Shown here in pieces: positions 43,340-51,213 of a DNA stretch of 64,000 nt. The first letter of the stretch is position 1. Every line of letters begins with the position of its first letter. The notes beneath the pieces were generated by a model. It saw only the letters and a list, made by a program, of their open reading frames with translations. It had not been told where the DNA came from and did no database searches. The stretch comes from Granulosicoccus sp947495035. Its GTDB lineage: Bacteria > Pseudomonadota > Gammaproteobacteria > Granulosicoccales > Granulosicoccaceae. The stretch lies in NCBI RefSeq assembly GCF_050589605.1, contig NZ_JBNGOO010000001.1; one strand, given 5' to 3'. Made by a program: the position numbers and the translations under genes.

Positions 43340-43944
43340 CAGGTGGAGACGGGCTGCAGGGACGTCAGGTGTTCGTAGAGTGCGTCTGGATCGTCGAAAC
43401 CGCGCAGCGTGTCACGCAGTTCGGCGTCACTGAAACGTCGCGCCATCTGCGCCAGGATCTGCAGGTGTTCATCATTGCAATGTTCGGGAACCAGCAGACC
43501 GAACACGAGATCGACGGGTTGACCATCGACCGATTCGTAGTCGACGCCTTTTTCCAGCGTCACGAAGGCCGCAATGGGCTCCTCGATACTGGCCAGACGG
43601 CTGTGGGGCAGGCCGACACCGTGTCCCAGTCCGGTACTGCCCAGTCGTTCGCGGCTGATCAGCGCGTCCAGTATCTGCATGTCGCTGAGGGTATCCGCCG
43701 ACTCCGCGGCCTTGTCGCTCTGTTTGCGTGACTTCCTGACCTTGCGGGGGCTGCTCTTTTCCTCGCCGCCTTCGGCGTCGTCGTCATTGACATCGTCTGT
43801 GGCATTTCTTGCCCGGAGAGACTCGCCCAGCAGTTCGGCCAGCGTCTGCAATGTGCGTTTCTTGCTCTGAATGCTGCAATGACAGCGTATGCGCTCGGGA
43901 TCGAGCAGATCGGATAAATCCATGGGTGTAGAAGATTTGGCCAC
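43339..43944 (-). CDS. ptsN: Nitrogen-PTS enzyme IIA (PtsN) with charged insertion
   Basis: A 201-residue EIIA-Ntr, about 45 longer than usual. The phosphorylatable His114 lies in GLGHGVGLPHSRL, and the C-terminal core (PVDLVFGLLVPEHCNDEHLQILAQMARRF) is standard. The extra length is residues about 47-85, an acidic run (DDVNDDDAEGGEE) then a basic run (PRKVRKSRK), inserted between helix 1 and the conserved ILDALISRERLGSTG. The PTS-Ntr output regulates K+ uptake, stress and envelope pathways. Adjacent hprK, rapZ, ptsH and ptsI supply the rest of the relay. Confidence 0.92.
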   Translation of the reverse strand: MAKSSTPMDLSDLLDPERIRCHCSIQSKKRTLQTLAELLGESLRARNATDDVNDDDAEGGEEKSSPRKVRKSRKQSDKAAESADTLSDMQILDALISRERLGSTGLGHGVGLPHSRLASIEEPIAAFVTLEKGVDYESVDGQPVDLVFGLLVPEHCNDEHLQILAQMARRFSDAELRDTLRGFDDPDALYEHLTSLQPVST

Positions 43945-44049
43945 ACTTTCAATGCTCGAAGACCCTGCCGATGATGTCGGACAGAGTCTTCGAGGGCTGC
44001 GAAAGCGCTATTGTGCGCTCTCGCTGTCAGGATTAAAAGTGTCAGGCCA

Positions 44050-44367
44050 CTATTCGGGAACAGGGTCGCCTGTGCGGCGGTGCGCCTTGAGCTTTTCCTT
44101 GTGCCGGATCAGTTGACGATCCAGTTTGTCTGTCAGCAGATCGATGGCCGCGTACATGTCGGGCTCGGTGGTGTCTGCATACAGCTGCGTACCGGAAACC
44201 TTGATGGTTGCCTCGGCCTTCTGGCGTGATTTTTCTTCCACGGTAAGAATCACGTGGACTCCGAAAACGTTGTCGGAGTGTCTCTGGAGGCGTTCCATCT
44301 TGTCAGTCACATAGTTTCGCATCGAAGCGGTAACGTCGACGTGGTGACCGGTTACGGTTAAGTTCAT
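44050..44367 (-). CDS. hpf: Ribosome hibernation promoting factor, short form
   Basis: A 105-residue HPF (YhbH) that binds the ribosome A/P sites in stationary phase and promotes 100S dimers together with RMF. The sequence MNLTVTGHHVDVTASMRNYVTDKMERL and LYADTTEPDMYAAIDLLTDKLDRQLIRHKEKLK is typical. The ATG at 44367 is chosen because AGGAG lies 6 bp upstream; the ATG at 44373 overlaps that site's spacing. It sits between rpoN and ptsN, the order common to gammaproteobacteria. Confidence 0.94.
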   Translation of the reverse strand: MNLTVTGHHVDVTASMRNYVTDKMERLQRHSDNVFGVHVILTVEEKSRQKAEATIKVSGTQLYADTTEPDMYAAIDLLTDKLDRQLIRHKEKLKAHRRTGDPVPE

Positions 44368-44595
44368 GGGCATCTCCTGATGTTCAACAAAAGGTTCAAC
44401 GATGAAGAGCGAGGGTCCGCGAAGGACCTCGCGGCAAGTAGGGACACATTGCGCGTCCCATATCTGTTCTATGGTCGATGGGGGGCAGACCCAATAGCTG
44501 GCCACGCTCTGTTGCGAATGTTTCTTCGCAGAGGGCTTGAGGCCATGTCAGGGTGTGCTTTTTCTGCATAAATCGTTTCAGTTCAATCGCTTGCG

Positions 44596-46113
44596 TTAGT
44601 TCGATGGCGGAATGGCCATGGATTCACGATACTTGGCAACGGTGCGTCGCGCAACCTGTATTCCTTCCTCGACTAACGTACTGGCTATCTTGCTGTCGGA
44701 AAGTGGCTTCGTGCAATCCTCGGCGGCTATGAATTTCTTGATCATGGCGCGAATGGCCGTGGCCGAGCATTCACCGCCATTGGCTGTGGATACATGGCTG
44801 GAGAAGAAGTACTTGAACTCGAAAATGCCGCGCGGGGTATGGATGTACTTGTGCGTGGTGACTCGCGAGATGGTGGATTCGTGCAGGCTCAGTTGCTCGG
44901 CGATGTCGCGCAGCACCAGCGGCTTCATGGCTTCATCGCCATATTCCAGAAAGCTGCGCTGGCGTTCGACGATGGCCGTGGCGACGCGTAACAGGGTTTC
45001 GTTGCGGCTCTGCAGGCTCTTGATGAACCAGCGAGCCTCCTGCAGATGGTTGCGCATGAAGTTGTTGTCTTCGCTCTTGTCGGCACGTTTGACCATGCCG
45101 GCATACAGGGCATTGATGCCCAGCCGGGGAGCGATGTCGGGGTTCAGCTCGACGCGCCAGACGCCCTTGATCTTCTTCACGAACACATCCGGCACGATGT
45201 ACTGGTCATGATCATTCACCAGCTGCCGACCCGGGCGCGGGTTCAGACTGCGGATCAGTGTGATGGCTTCCTGCAGCACGTCGTCGTTGATCTTGAACAG
45301 ACGACGCAGACGGGCGAAATCGTGGGCGGCGAGCAGGTCGAGGTGATCCTTGACGATGCCCATGGCGAGGGTGCGCAGCTCGGATACGGGTAGCTGGCTG
45401 AGCTGGATGCCCATGCATTCGCTGGCGTCACGAGCCGCACAGCCGGGTGGGTCCAGGTGCTGAACCAGATGCAGTACGGTCTCGAATTCGTCGAGTACAT
45501 ACATTTGGTCGACATCGGTGATGTCGCGGTTCAGACCGTCGAGCAGGACCTCGACGTCATCGATCAGGTAACCGTTGTTGTCCACGGCATCGATGATGGT
45601 TTCGGCAATTTCCTGATCCCGTTCGGACAGCGGGGCGAAGCGTATCTGTTCGTTCAGATGATCCTGAATGCTGGCCACGCCGGCGTTGTGAAACTCGGTG
45701 AAATCGCGGGATTCACCATCGCTGCCGGACGTGCCACTGCTGGAAGGCACCGCGGAATCGTAGATATCATCCCAGGCGCTGTCCACCGGAAGGTCTTCTG
45801 GCAGAACATCATCGGAGCTCTGCATGTTCTCGCCCACCAGCTCGGTTTCACCGGCAGCCTGCTTCTGTTCGGCGGCCGCGGTTTCCGCCTCACGGTTGGC
45901 TTCGCGTGTCTCGCGTGATTCATTGGCGAGATCCGCTTCACGGGGTTCGGAGCCTTCGTCTTCCTGCATCTCCAGCATGGGATTGCTTTCCAGAGCCGTC
46001 TGGATTTCCGTCTGCAGTTCGAGCGTGGACAGTTGTAACAGTTTGATTGCCTGCTGCAATTGAGGAGTCATGGCCAGGGACTGGCCCATCTTTATTTGCA
46101 GTGACTGTTTCAT
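44596..46113 (-). CDS. rpoN: RNA polymerase sigma-54 factor
   Basis: A 505-residue sigma-54. Region I is Gln/Leu-rich (MGQSLAMTPQLQQAIKLLQLSTLELQ), region II is acidic, and region III has the core-binding and DNA-binding parts, with the HESTISRVTTHKYIHTPRGIFELKYFFS-like stretch and the RpoN box ARRTVAKYRE near 490-499 that contacts the -24 element. It needs AAA+ activators to open promoters. It lies between lptB (242 bp upstream) and hpf. Confidence 0.96.
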   Translation of the reverse strand: MKQSLQIKMGQSLAMTPQLQQAIKLLQLSTLELQTEIQTALESNPMLEMQEDEGSEPREADLANESRETREANREAETAAAEQKQAAGETELVGENMQSSDDVLPEDLPVDSAWDDIYDSAVPSSSGTSGSDGESRDFTEFHNAGVASIQDHLNEQIRFAPLSERDQEIAETIIDAVDNNGYLIDDVEVLLDGLNRDITDVDQMYVLDEFETVLHLVQHLDPPGCAARDASECMGIQLSQLPVSELRTLAMGIVKDHLDLLAAHDFARLRRLFKINDDVLQEAITLIRSLNPRPGRQLVNDHDQYIVPDVFVKKIKGVWRVELNPDIAPRLGINALYAGMVKRADKSEDNNFMRNHLQEARWFIKSLQSRNETLLRVATAIVERQRSFLEYGDEAMKPLVLRDIAEQLSLHESTISRVTTHKYIHTPRGIFEFKYFFSSHVSTANGGECSATAIRAMIKKFIAAEDCTKPLSDSKIASTLVEEGIQVARRTVAKYRESMAIPPSN

Positions 46114-46178
46114 CGAATACGCGTCCGGTAAAAGGTGTCTGTAGTGAAAAACTACCAGCTGGATAGCAATTAACGCAA

Positions 46179-46211
46179 TTTTCCCGCCGGTTGCGATACC
46201 GGCAGGGAAAA
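46179..46211. repeat. Stable inverted repeat upstream of rpoN
   Basis: TTTTCCC-GCCGGT (46179-46191) pairs with ACCGGC-A-GGGAAAA (46198-46211) around TGCGAT, 13 bp with one bulged A. The T-run is on the 5' arm in both directions, so it is not a standard terminator. It lies between lptB and rpoN and would form in the rpoN leader. Confidence 0.6.
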
Positions 46212-46355
46212 CTTAAATGACAAATTGGTAATGTTTCATTTTCAAGACGTATTCTGCTGTTATTACAGGTAGATAGCGGCGGCGCACCACCTCAACTGAT
46301 GGAAAAGCGGCATGAGTCATGACAACCGGCTGCGGTGTTGTGAAGCCAATCGCGC

Positions 46356-47117
46356 TCAGATCTGGAAGTTGTCACCCAGATACACCGATCGCACTTCCCG
46401 GTTTGCCAGCACGGTGTCCGGCGTGCCTTCGGCGATCAGCTTGCCGTGGCTGAGAATGTACGCTCGATCGCAGATGCCCAGTGTTTCGCGCACATTGTGA
46501 TCCGTGATCAGCACGCCGATATTGCGTTCCTTCAGGTGGGTGATGATGCGCTGGATGTCGAGAATGGAAATGGGATCAACACCGGCAAACGGTTCATCGA
46601 GCAGAATGAAACCGGGGTCGGCAGACAGGGCCCGGGCTATTTCGACGCGGCGTCGTTCACCACCGGAAAGGCTGATGCCGAGGCTGTCCCTGATATGCGA
46701 TATCTGCAGTTCCTCGAGCAGGGCTTCGAGCCGGTCATGGCGGGTTTCACGGTTCAGCTCCGGACGGGTTTCCAGAATGGCCATGATGTTCTGCGAGACG
46801 GTCAGTTGCCGGAACACGGAGGCTTCCTGCGGCAGATAACCGACACCCTTGCGGGCCCGGGCATGCATCGGAAAACGCGTGATGTCCTCGCCATCGAGCA
46901 TGATCTGTCCCTGGTCAGGTCTGACCAGGCCCACCACCATGTAGAAGCAGGTGGTCTTGCCCGCGCCGTTGGGGCCCAGCAGACCGACCACATCGCCACT
47001 GTTCACGGACAGGGAGACGCCCTCGAGAATGCGGCGTTTCTTGTAGGCCTTGTGCAGGTCTCTGGCTTCGAGGGTCCGGAGGGCGGGAGGCTTGTCGAGC
47101 GCGTCTTGCCGGGTCAC
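46356..47117 (-). CDS. lptB: LPS export ABC ATPase LptB
   Basis: A 253-residue ATPase that powers lipopolysaccharide extraction through LptFG at the inner membrane. Walker A is GPNGAGKTT, signature SLSGGERRRVEIARAL, Walker B FILLDEPFAGVDP and switch His in LITDHNVRETL, all intact. An N-terminal extension of about 15 residues precedes the conserved LEARDLHKAYKKR. It overlaps lptA by 4 nt, completing the lptC-lptA-lptB unit; lptF/lptG are not in the window. Confidence 0.96.
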   Translation of the reverse strand: MTRQDALDKPPALRTLEARDLHKAYKKRRILEGVSLSVNSGDVVGLLGPNGAGKTTCFYMVVGLVRPDQGQIMLDGEDITRFPMHARARKGVGYLPQEASVFRQLTVSQNIMAILETRPELNRETRHDRLEALLEELQISHIRDSLGISLSGGERRRVEIARALSADPGFILLDEPFAGVDPISILDIQRIITHLKERNIGVLITDHNVRETLGICDRAYILSHGKLIAEGTPDTVLANREVRSVYLGDNFQI

Positions 47118-47662
47118 TGATCAGCGCCTGTGGGTGGTTGGATCTGGATGCTCACACGGCCTTCACTGGGGCCGCCTTCGGCACTGACTTTCTGGGTTCT
47201 GGCATTGAAGGTGATGCGTTCACTGACCAGTTCCTGACGCGGTTGGCTCAGAGTGGCCGTGCCTTCGAGAATCAGCGTGCCTGCCAGCGCATCATAGGTA
47301 ATCTTCTGCGCCTCGCCGCTCATCAGCTCACCAGCCTCGTTCTGTTGCTCGAAACGGATCGGCGAGCCGGTGCCGGTGATGGCACTCAATGCGTTGTTTT
47401 TCAGTTCTATGGCAATCCGGTCGGCGGCAATGCGCATGGTGCCCTGGCTGATCTCGACATTACCGGTGAGAATCTGTGTGCCGGCCTTCTCATCGAACTC
47501 GGACTTGTCGGCGCGCACATCGATGGGCTGTTCCAGGTCGGATTCGCGCGCAAGACTCGGTGTCGCCTGCCACAGCGTGCCCAACAGCAGGCACATGGCC
47601 ACTGCCTGCTGCCAGTGCTTGCCCGACTGGCGGCGCTTGTCGGATTGATTGTCAGTGTTCAC
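47114..47662 (-). CDS. lptA: LPS transport periplasmic protein LptA
   Basis: A 182-residue OstA/LptA beta-jellyroll bridge protein that carries LPS across the periplasm. A basic N-terminus and hydrophobic stretch (QQAVAMCLLLGTLWQATPSLA) act as the signal peptide. Family sequence includes PIDVRADKSEFDEKAGTQILTGNVEISQGTMRI and ALAGTLILEGTATLSQ. It overlaps both lptC and lptB by 4 nt, as expected for a translationally coupled transport module. Confidence 0.93.
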   Translation of the reverse strand: MNTDNQSDKRRQSGKHWQQAVAMCLLLGTLWQATPSLARESDLEQPIDVRADKSEFDEKAGTQILTGNVEISQGTMRIAADRIAIELKNNALSAITGTGSPIRFEQQNEAGELMSGEAQKITYDALAGTLILEGTATLSQPRQELVSERITFNARTQKVSAEGGPSEGRVSIQIQPPTGADQ

Positions 47663-48234
47663 GGGCCCGGTACCTCGTAGCGTCCGATGACGTCGGAAAG
47701 CAGGGTGAGCTTACCCTGATCAATGGCGGATTTCAGGCCATTGGCCTGCAGTCGCCAGGTGGGAGCACTGATCTCGATTCTTGCCTCGGTGCTCACTTCA
47801 TTGGATTCGGTGGCAACCGTCAGGGTGCTGGTACGAATCGTCAGCGGGTCTGCAGTCTCTGCCTGTCGTTTGACGATGACATTGCCTTGCAGGGTGAACA
47901 GGTCAGGATCGGTATCGAACAGGCCACTGTCCGATTCGATCTGCCACTGCGCGCCTTCCCGGTGCAATTCGACCCGTGGTGAGGTGATTTCGGAGCGATC
48001 ATCATGGGGATAGTGCGCCAGGGTGTCGCCTCTTACCGTGTACTCGATCTGACCGTTGGCATCGTATTTACGCGACTGGAAATCGGCCATGTAGTAGTCC
48101 GATCGCGTCTCGCGCATGTCGATGGTCTCTTCCACGACGAAGATTTCCGGTTCCTCGACATGATCGACCACAACGACGACGATGATCAGCAAAGGCAGCA
48201 ACAGCCAGTATCGGGACAGTAGACGTGCAAGCAT
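47659..48234 (-). CDS. lptC: LPS export protein LptC
   Basis: 191 residues from the ATG at 48234. One N-terminal membrane anchor (LLSRYWLLLPLLIIVVVVV) precedes a periplasmic jellyroll with YYMADFQSRKYDANGQIEYTVRGDTLAHYPHDD, typical of LptC/YrbK. It takes LPS from LptFG and passes it to LptA. The upstream in-frame ATG at 48267 would lie inside kdsD and hide the anchor. It begins 4 bp after kdsD, where kdsC would normally be. Confidence 0.92.
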   Translation of the reverse strand: MLARLLSRYWLLLPLLIIVVVVVDHVEEPEIFVVEETIDMRETRSDYYMADFQSRKYDANGQIEYTVRGDTLAHYPHDDRSEITSPRVELHREGAQWQIESDSGLFDTDPDLFTLQGNVIVKRQAETADPLTIRTSTLTVATESNEVSTEARIEISAPTWRLQANGLKSAIDQGKLTLLSDVIGRYEVPGP

Positions 48235-48238
48235 CGGC

Positions 48239-49240
48239 TCAGACAACTCCTGCGGCCAGCAAGGCATGCATGGTCACGACACCCTGCAGTCGTCGCCCAT
48301 CGACCACCGGCAACGAGGTGATACGCAGCCTCTGCATCAGCGCCACGGCGTCGACTGCCAGTGATGTGTCGCTGATGGTGGCCGGGTCGGCAGTCATGAC
48401 CGTACCGATGCTCGCGCTGTGAATGTCCACGCCGCGCTCGAGTGCGCGTCGCAGATCACCATCGGTGAAGATGCCGCAAAGCCGATCGAGCTCGTCGAGA
48501 ACGGTGACCATGCCCAGTCCTCTGGAGCTGATTTCCATCAGTGCCGTCATCAGTGTTTCGCCTTGCCGGATGCTTGGACTGACATCCCTGCCCACCATGA
48601 CATCGCTGACCCGCAACAGCAGACGCCTGCCCAGACGCCCGCCCGGGTGTGAGCGGGCGAAGTCCTGTTCGGTAAAGCCTCGTTCTCCCAGCAGGGCGAT
48701 GGCCAGCGCGTCGCCGAAGGCCAGGGCTGCGGTGGTGCTGGCCGTGGGGGCCAGCCCCAGAGGACAGGCTTCGCGTTCGACGCGGGTGTCCAGAACGACG
48801 GTCGAGGCCCTGGCCAGGGGGGACTCCGGTTCGCCGCAGAGGCTGATCAGGGGCACGCCCATCTGGCGAATGCCGGGAATCAGTGTCAGCAACTCGCTGG
48901 AGCTGCCGGAATAGGACAGCGCCACGAGCACATCGTCGTCACGCAGCATGCCCAGATCGCCATGGCTGGCCTCGGCGGCGTGCACGAAGAAGGCAGGGCT
49001 GCCGGTGCTGGCGAATGTGGCAGCCAGTTTGGCCCCGATATGTCCCGATTTTCCGATGCCGCAGACCACGATCCGTCCGCGACAGGCAATCAGCAACTCG
49101 CAGGCCTGCACGAAGCGATCATCGAGGCGTTCTTCGAGCCGCGCCACGGCCTGCGCCTCGATGCGGATGACCGAGCGGCCGAGATCGAGCAGGGATGCGG
49201 GGTCGGGGCGCCGGGGCGGCGCTGAGTCTTGCGCGGCCAT
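48239..49240 (-). CDS. kdsD: Arabinose-5-phosphate isomerase
   Basis: A 333-residue enzyme that converts ribulose-5-phosphate to arabinose-5-phosphate, the first step to KDO for lipid A-core. The SIS domain shows VVCGIGKSGHIGAKLAATFASTGSPAFFVHAAEASHGDLGM and SYSGSSSELL; two CBS domains follow (SDVMVGRDVSP..., IFTDGDLRRALERG, ITSLPVVDG). It starts 3 bp after mlaA. The phosphatase gene kdsC, usually next, is absent and lptC follows at once. Confidence 0.95.
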   Translation of the reverse strand: MAAQDSAPPRRPDPASLLDLGRSVIRIEAQAVARLEERLDDRFVQACELLIACRGRIVVCGIGKSGHIGAKLAATFASTGSPAFFVHAAEASHGDLGMLRDDDVLVALSYSGSSSELLTLIPGIRQMGVPLISLCGEPESPLARASTVVLDTRVEREACPLGLAPTASTTAALAFGDALAIALLGERGFTEQDFARSHPGGRLGRRLLLRVSDVMVGRDVSPSIRQGETLMTALMEISSRGLGMVTVLDELDRLCGIFTDGDLRRALERGVDIHSASIGTVMTADPATISDTSLAVDAVALMQRLRITSLPVVDGRRLQGVVTMHALLAAGVV

Positions 49241-49243
49241 CGT

Positions 49244-50167
49244 TCAGTCGGTCAGCGACCCGGCGTCGGTAGCCTCGTCAGCCTTGTCCAGCGCATCGAG
49301 GCGATCCAGTTCATCGAGTTCGTCCAGTTCGTCGGCGTTGTCCAGCGCATCGAGGCGATCCAGTTCATCGAGTTCGTCCAGTTCGTCGGCGTTGTCCAGC
49401 GCATCCAGTTGGTCCAGCTCGTCCAGTTCATCCAGATCGTCAAGGCCATCGTCGGCGGTGCCGATTCGCACCTCACGCTTGCCATCCCAGGTGGCCGTGC
49501 GATGTTGTTGCACCCAGAAATCACGCAACAACAGGTAGGGGTCCAGCGCGGCCGTGTCAAGCAGATTGCCGGCCGACAGCAGGCGAGCCCGCAGGGCAAC
49601 GACTTCCAGTGCCGTCAGACTGTAGCTGGTGGCGTTGTCATCGACGACATGACGCTGTATGTCGGTGGTGTAGAACTCGGAGACCAGGCCGGCGCTGGAG
49701 CGGGCGTTGTTGGGGCCAAGCAGCGGCAGCATCACGAACGGGCCTTCACCCAGGCCCCAGACGCCAAAGGTCTGTCCGAACGATTCATTGTGCTTCACCA
49801 TGCCCGCCGGGGTGGCAAAATCCATGATGCCCAGTACACCGGCGGTGGAGTTGTACAGAAACCGGCCGGTATCGCTGCCGGCCTGACGGAACTTGCCCTG
49901 CAGCAGGTCATTGGCGATGACCGTGATGTCGTCAAGGTTACTGAAGAAGTTGCCGATACCCACTTCAACCGGGTCAGGCACTACATATCTGTAGCCTCTG
50001 GCCACCGGCTTGAGTATGGCGTTGTCCAGGGTCGTGTTGAAGCGATAGATCTTGCGGTTGATGTCTTCGTAGGGGTCGTACACCGGTCCGGTTGGCGGAT
50101 TGCTGGCGCAAGCGGAGAGGGTCAGCATGGCCAGCAGGGTCACAAGAGGGCGGATGATTGTCGGCAT
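49244..50167 (-). CDS. mlaA: MlaA outer-membrane lipoprotein with Leu-Asp repeat tail
   Basis: A 307-residue VacJ/MlaA lipoprotein that removes mislocalised phospholipid from the outer leaflet and hands it to MlaC. The signal has lipobox LSAC (Cys20). The core includes YDPYEDINRKIYRFN, DDITVIANDLLQGKFRQAGSDTGRFLYNSTAG and FGVWGLGEGPFVMLPLLGPN. After about residue 237 there is a tail of some 70 residues in which LD recurs about every third residue, ending near ADEATDAGSLTD. The tail is encoded by a 54-bp tandem repeat and is not part of typical MlaA. First gene of the run to kdsD and lpt; divergent from mlaF. Confidence 0.93.
   Translation of the reverse strand: MPTIIRPLVTLLAMLTLSACASNPPTGPVYDPYEDINRKIYRFNTTLDNAILKPVARGYRYVVPDPVEVGIGNFFSNLDDITVIANDLLQGKFRQAGSDTGRFLYNSTAGVLGIMDFATPAGMVKHNESFGQTFGVWGLGEGPFVMLPLLGPNNARSSAGLVSEFYTTDIQRHVVDDNATSYSLTALEVVALRARLLSAGNLLDTAALDPYLLLRDFWVQQHRTATWDGKREVRIGTADDGLDDLDELDELDQLDALDNADELDELDELDRLDALDNADELDELDELDRLDALDKADEATDAGSLTD
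49284..49445. repeat. 54-bp tandem repeat within mlaA
   Basis: Two identical 54-bp copies (49284-49337 and 49338-49391) are followed by a diverged third (49392-49445). Each encodes 18 residues of the pattern DELDELDELDRLDALDNA. Being in frame and identical between copies 1 and 2, the duplication looks recent and the copy number probably varies between strains. Confidence 0.92.
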
Positions 50168-50327
50168 TGCTGAAGTGTCAGAGTATCAAGAGATGGGAAG
50201 GGCGTGACCACGGTATTGTAGCCGACGCTGAGATTTCGATCGAAAAGCGGCGCGTTCAGTGTTTCGAGAACTAACCGTTTGACCAATCTTGCAATTCAAG
50301 AAGCAGACCTGAGTATGTCAAGCAAAC

Positions 50328-50336
50328 TGTTACAAT
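50328..50336 (+). promoter_or_regulatory. Extended -10 promoter of mla operon
   Basis: TGTTACAAT fits the extended -10 pattern TGnTAtaaT, 20 bp upstream of the mlaF ATG. No good -35 is seen 17 bp upstream, as is common for extended -10 promoters. The implied leader is very short. Confidence 0.45.
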
Positions 50337-50355
50337 CTGACCGATCCGATTTCCG

Positions 50356-51213
50356 ATGAGTTCCCCCGAAAAGATGTCAGATGATGGAACCACGCTGGTC
50401 CAGATCCGCGACTTGCACTTTTCCAGAGGTAGCAAGCCGATCTTCCGGGGACTGGATATCGACATTCCGCGCGGCAAGGTAACGACCATCATCGGTCCCA
50501 GTGGCACCGGCAAGACAACCCTGCTGAAGATGATCGGCGGCCAGCTGAAGCCTTCGCAGGGCAGCATTCACGTCGATGGGCAGCACGTGGGCAAGCTGCG
50601 GCGCGCCGAATTGTACGAGTTGCGCAAACGGCTGGGCATGCTGTTCCAGTCAGGTGCTCTGCTGACCGATCTGAGCGTATTCGAAAATGTGGCCTACCCG
50701 CTACGCGAACATACCGATCTGCCCGAGTCGCTGATCTCTCACCTGGTGCTGATGCGGCTGCATGCCGTGGGTCTGCGCGGTGCGCGGGATCTGTCACCCT
50801 CGGAACTGTCAGGAGGAATGGCGAGGCGTGCTGCGCTGGCCAGAGCTCTGGTGTTCGACCCCATGATGATCATGTATGACGAACCCTTTACCGGGCAGGA
50901 CCCCATTTCCATGGGGGTCTTGCTGGAACTGATAAAGACCGTCAACGAAGCCTTGGGACTGACCAGTCTGATGGTATCGCACGATCTGAAGGAGGCGCTG
51001 TCCATCTCGGACTATGCCGTCATCATTTCCGAAGGGGTTGTGGTCGAGGCCGGCTCGCCGGAGCAGCTGGAGTCGTCCGAATCCGACTGGGTACAGCAGT
51101 TCCTGCAAGGTCAGCCGGATGGCCCGGTGCCGTTTCAGGTGGCCGCACCCGATTATGAGACCGATCTGATGGGCAAGCCCGGTGCCGGCTCGCAAGCCGA
51201 GGTGTCCCGATGA
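50356..51213 (+). CDS. mlaF: Phospholipid transport ATPase MlaF
   Basis: A 285-residue ATPase of the MlaFEDB inner-membrane complex. Walker A GPSGTGKTT, signature SPSELSGGMARRAALARAL, Walker B MIMYDEPFTGQDP and switch His in MVSHDLKEAL are all present. It energises phospholipid movement between the MlaD ring and MlaC. It overlaps mlaE by 4 nt. The C-terminal 25 residues (after about 255) reach beyond the domain, as in MlaF proteins that pack against the partner ATPase. Confidence 0.95.
   Translation: MSSPEKMSDDGTTLVQIRDLHFSRGSKPIFRGLDIDIPRGKVTTIIGPSGTGKTTLLKMIGGQLKPSQGSIHVDGQHVGKLRRAELYELRKRLGMLFQSGALLTDLSVFENVAYPLREHTDLPESLISHLVLMRLHAVGLRGARDLSPSELSGGMARRAALARALVFDPMMIMYDEPFTGQDPISMGVLLELIKTVNEALGLTSLMVSHDLKEALSISDYAVIISEGVVVEAGSPEQLESSESDWVQQFLQGQPDGPVPFQVAAPDYETDLMGKPGAGSQAEVSR

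Noticed and set aside
46179..46211. Rho-independent terminator for lptB
   Set aside because: The T-run lies on the 5' arm and the 3' arm ends in A's on either strand, so it cannot act as a standard intrinsic terminator.
49284..49445. Possible CRISPR or intergenic repeat array
   Set aside because: The copies are directly adjacent with no spacers, in frame and inside mlaA; it is a coding tandem repeat.
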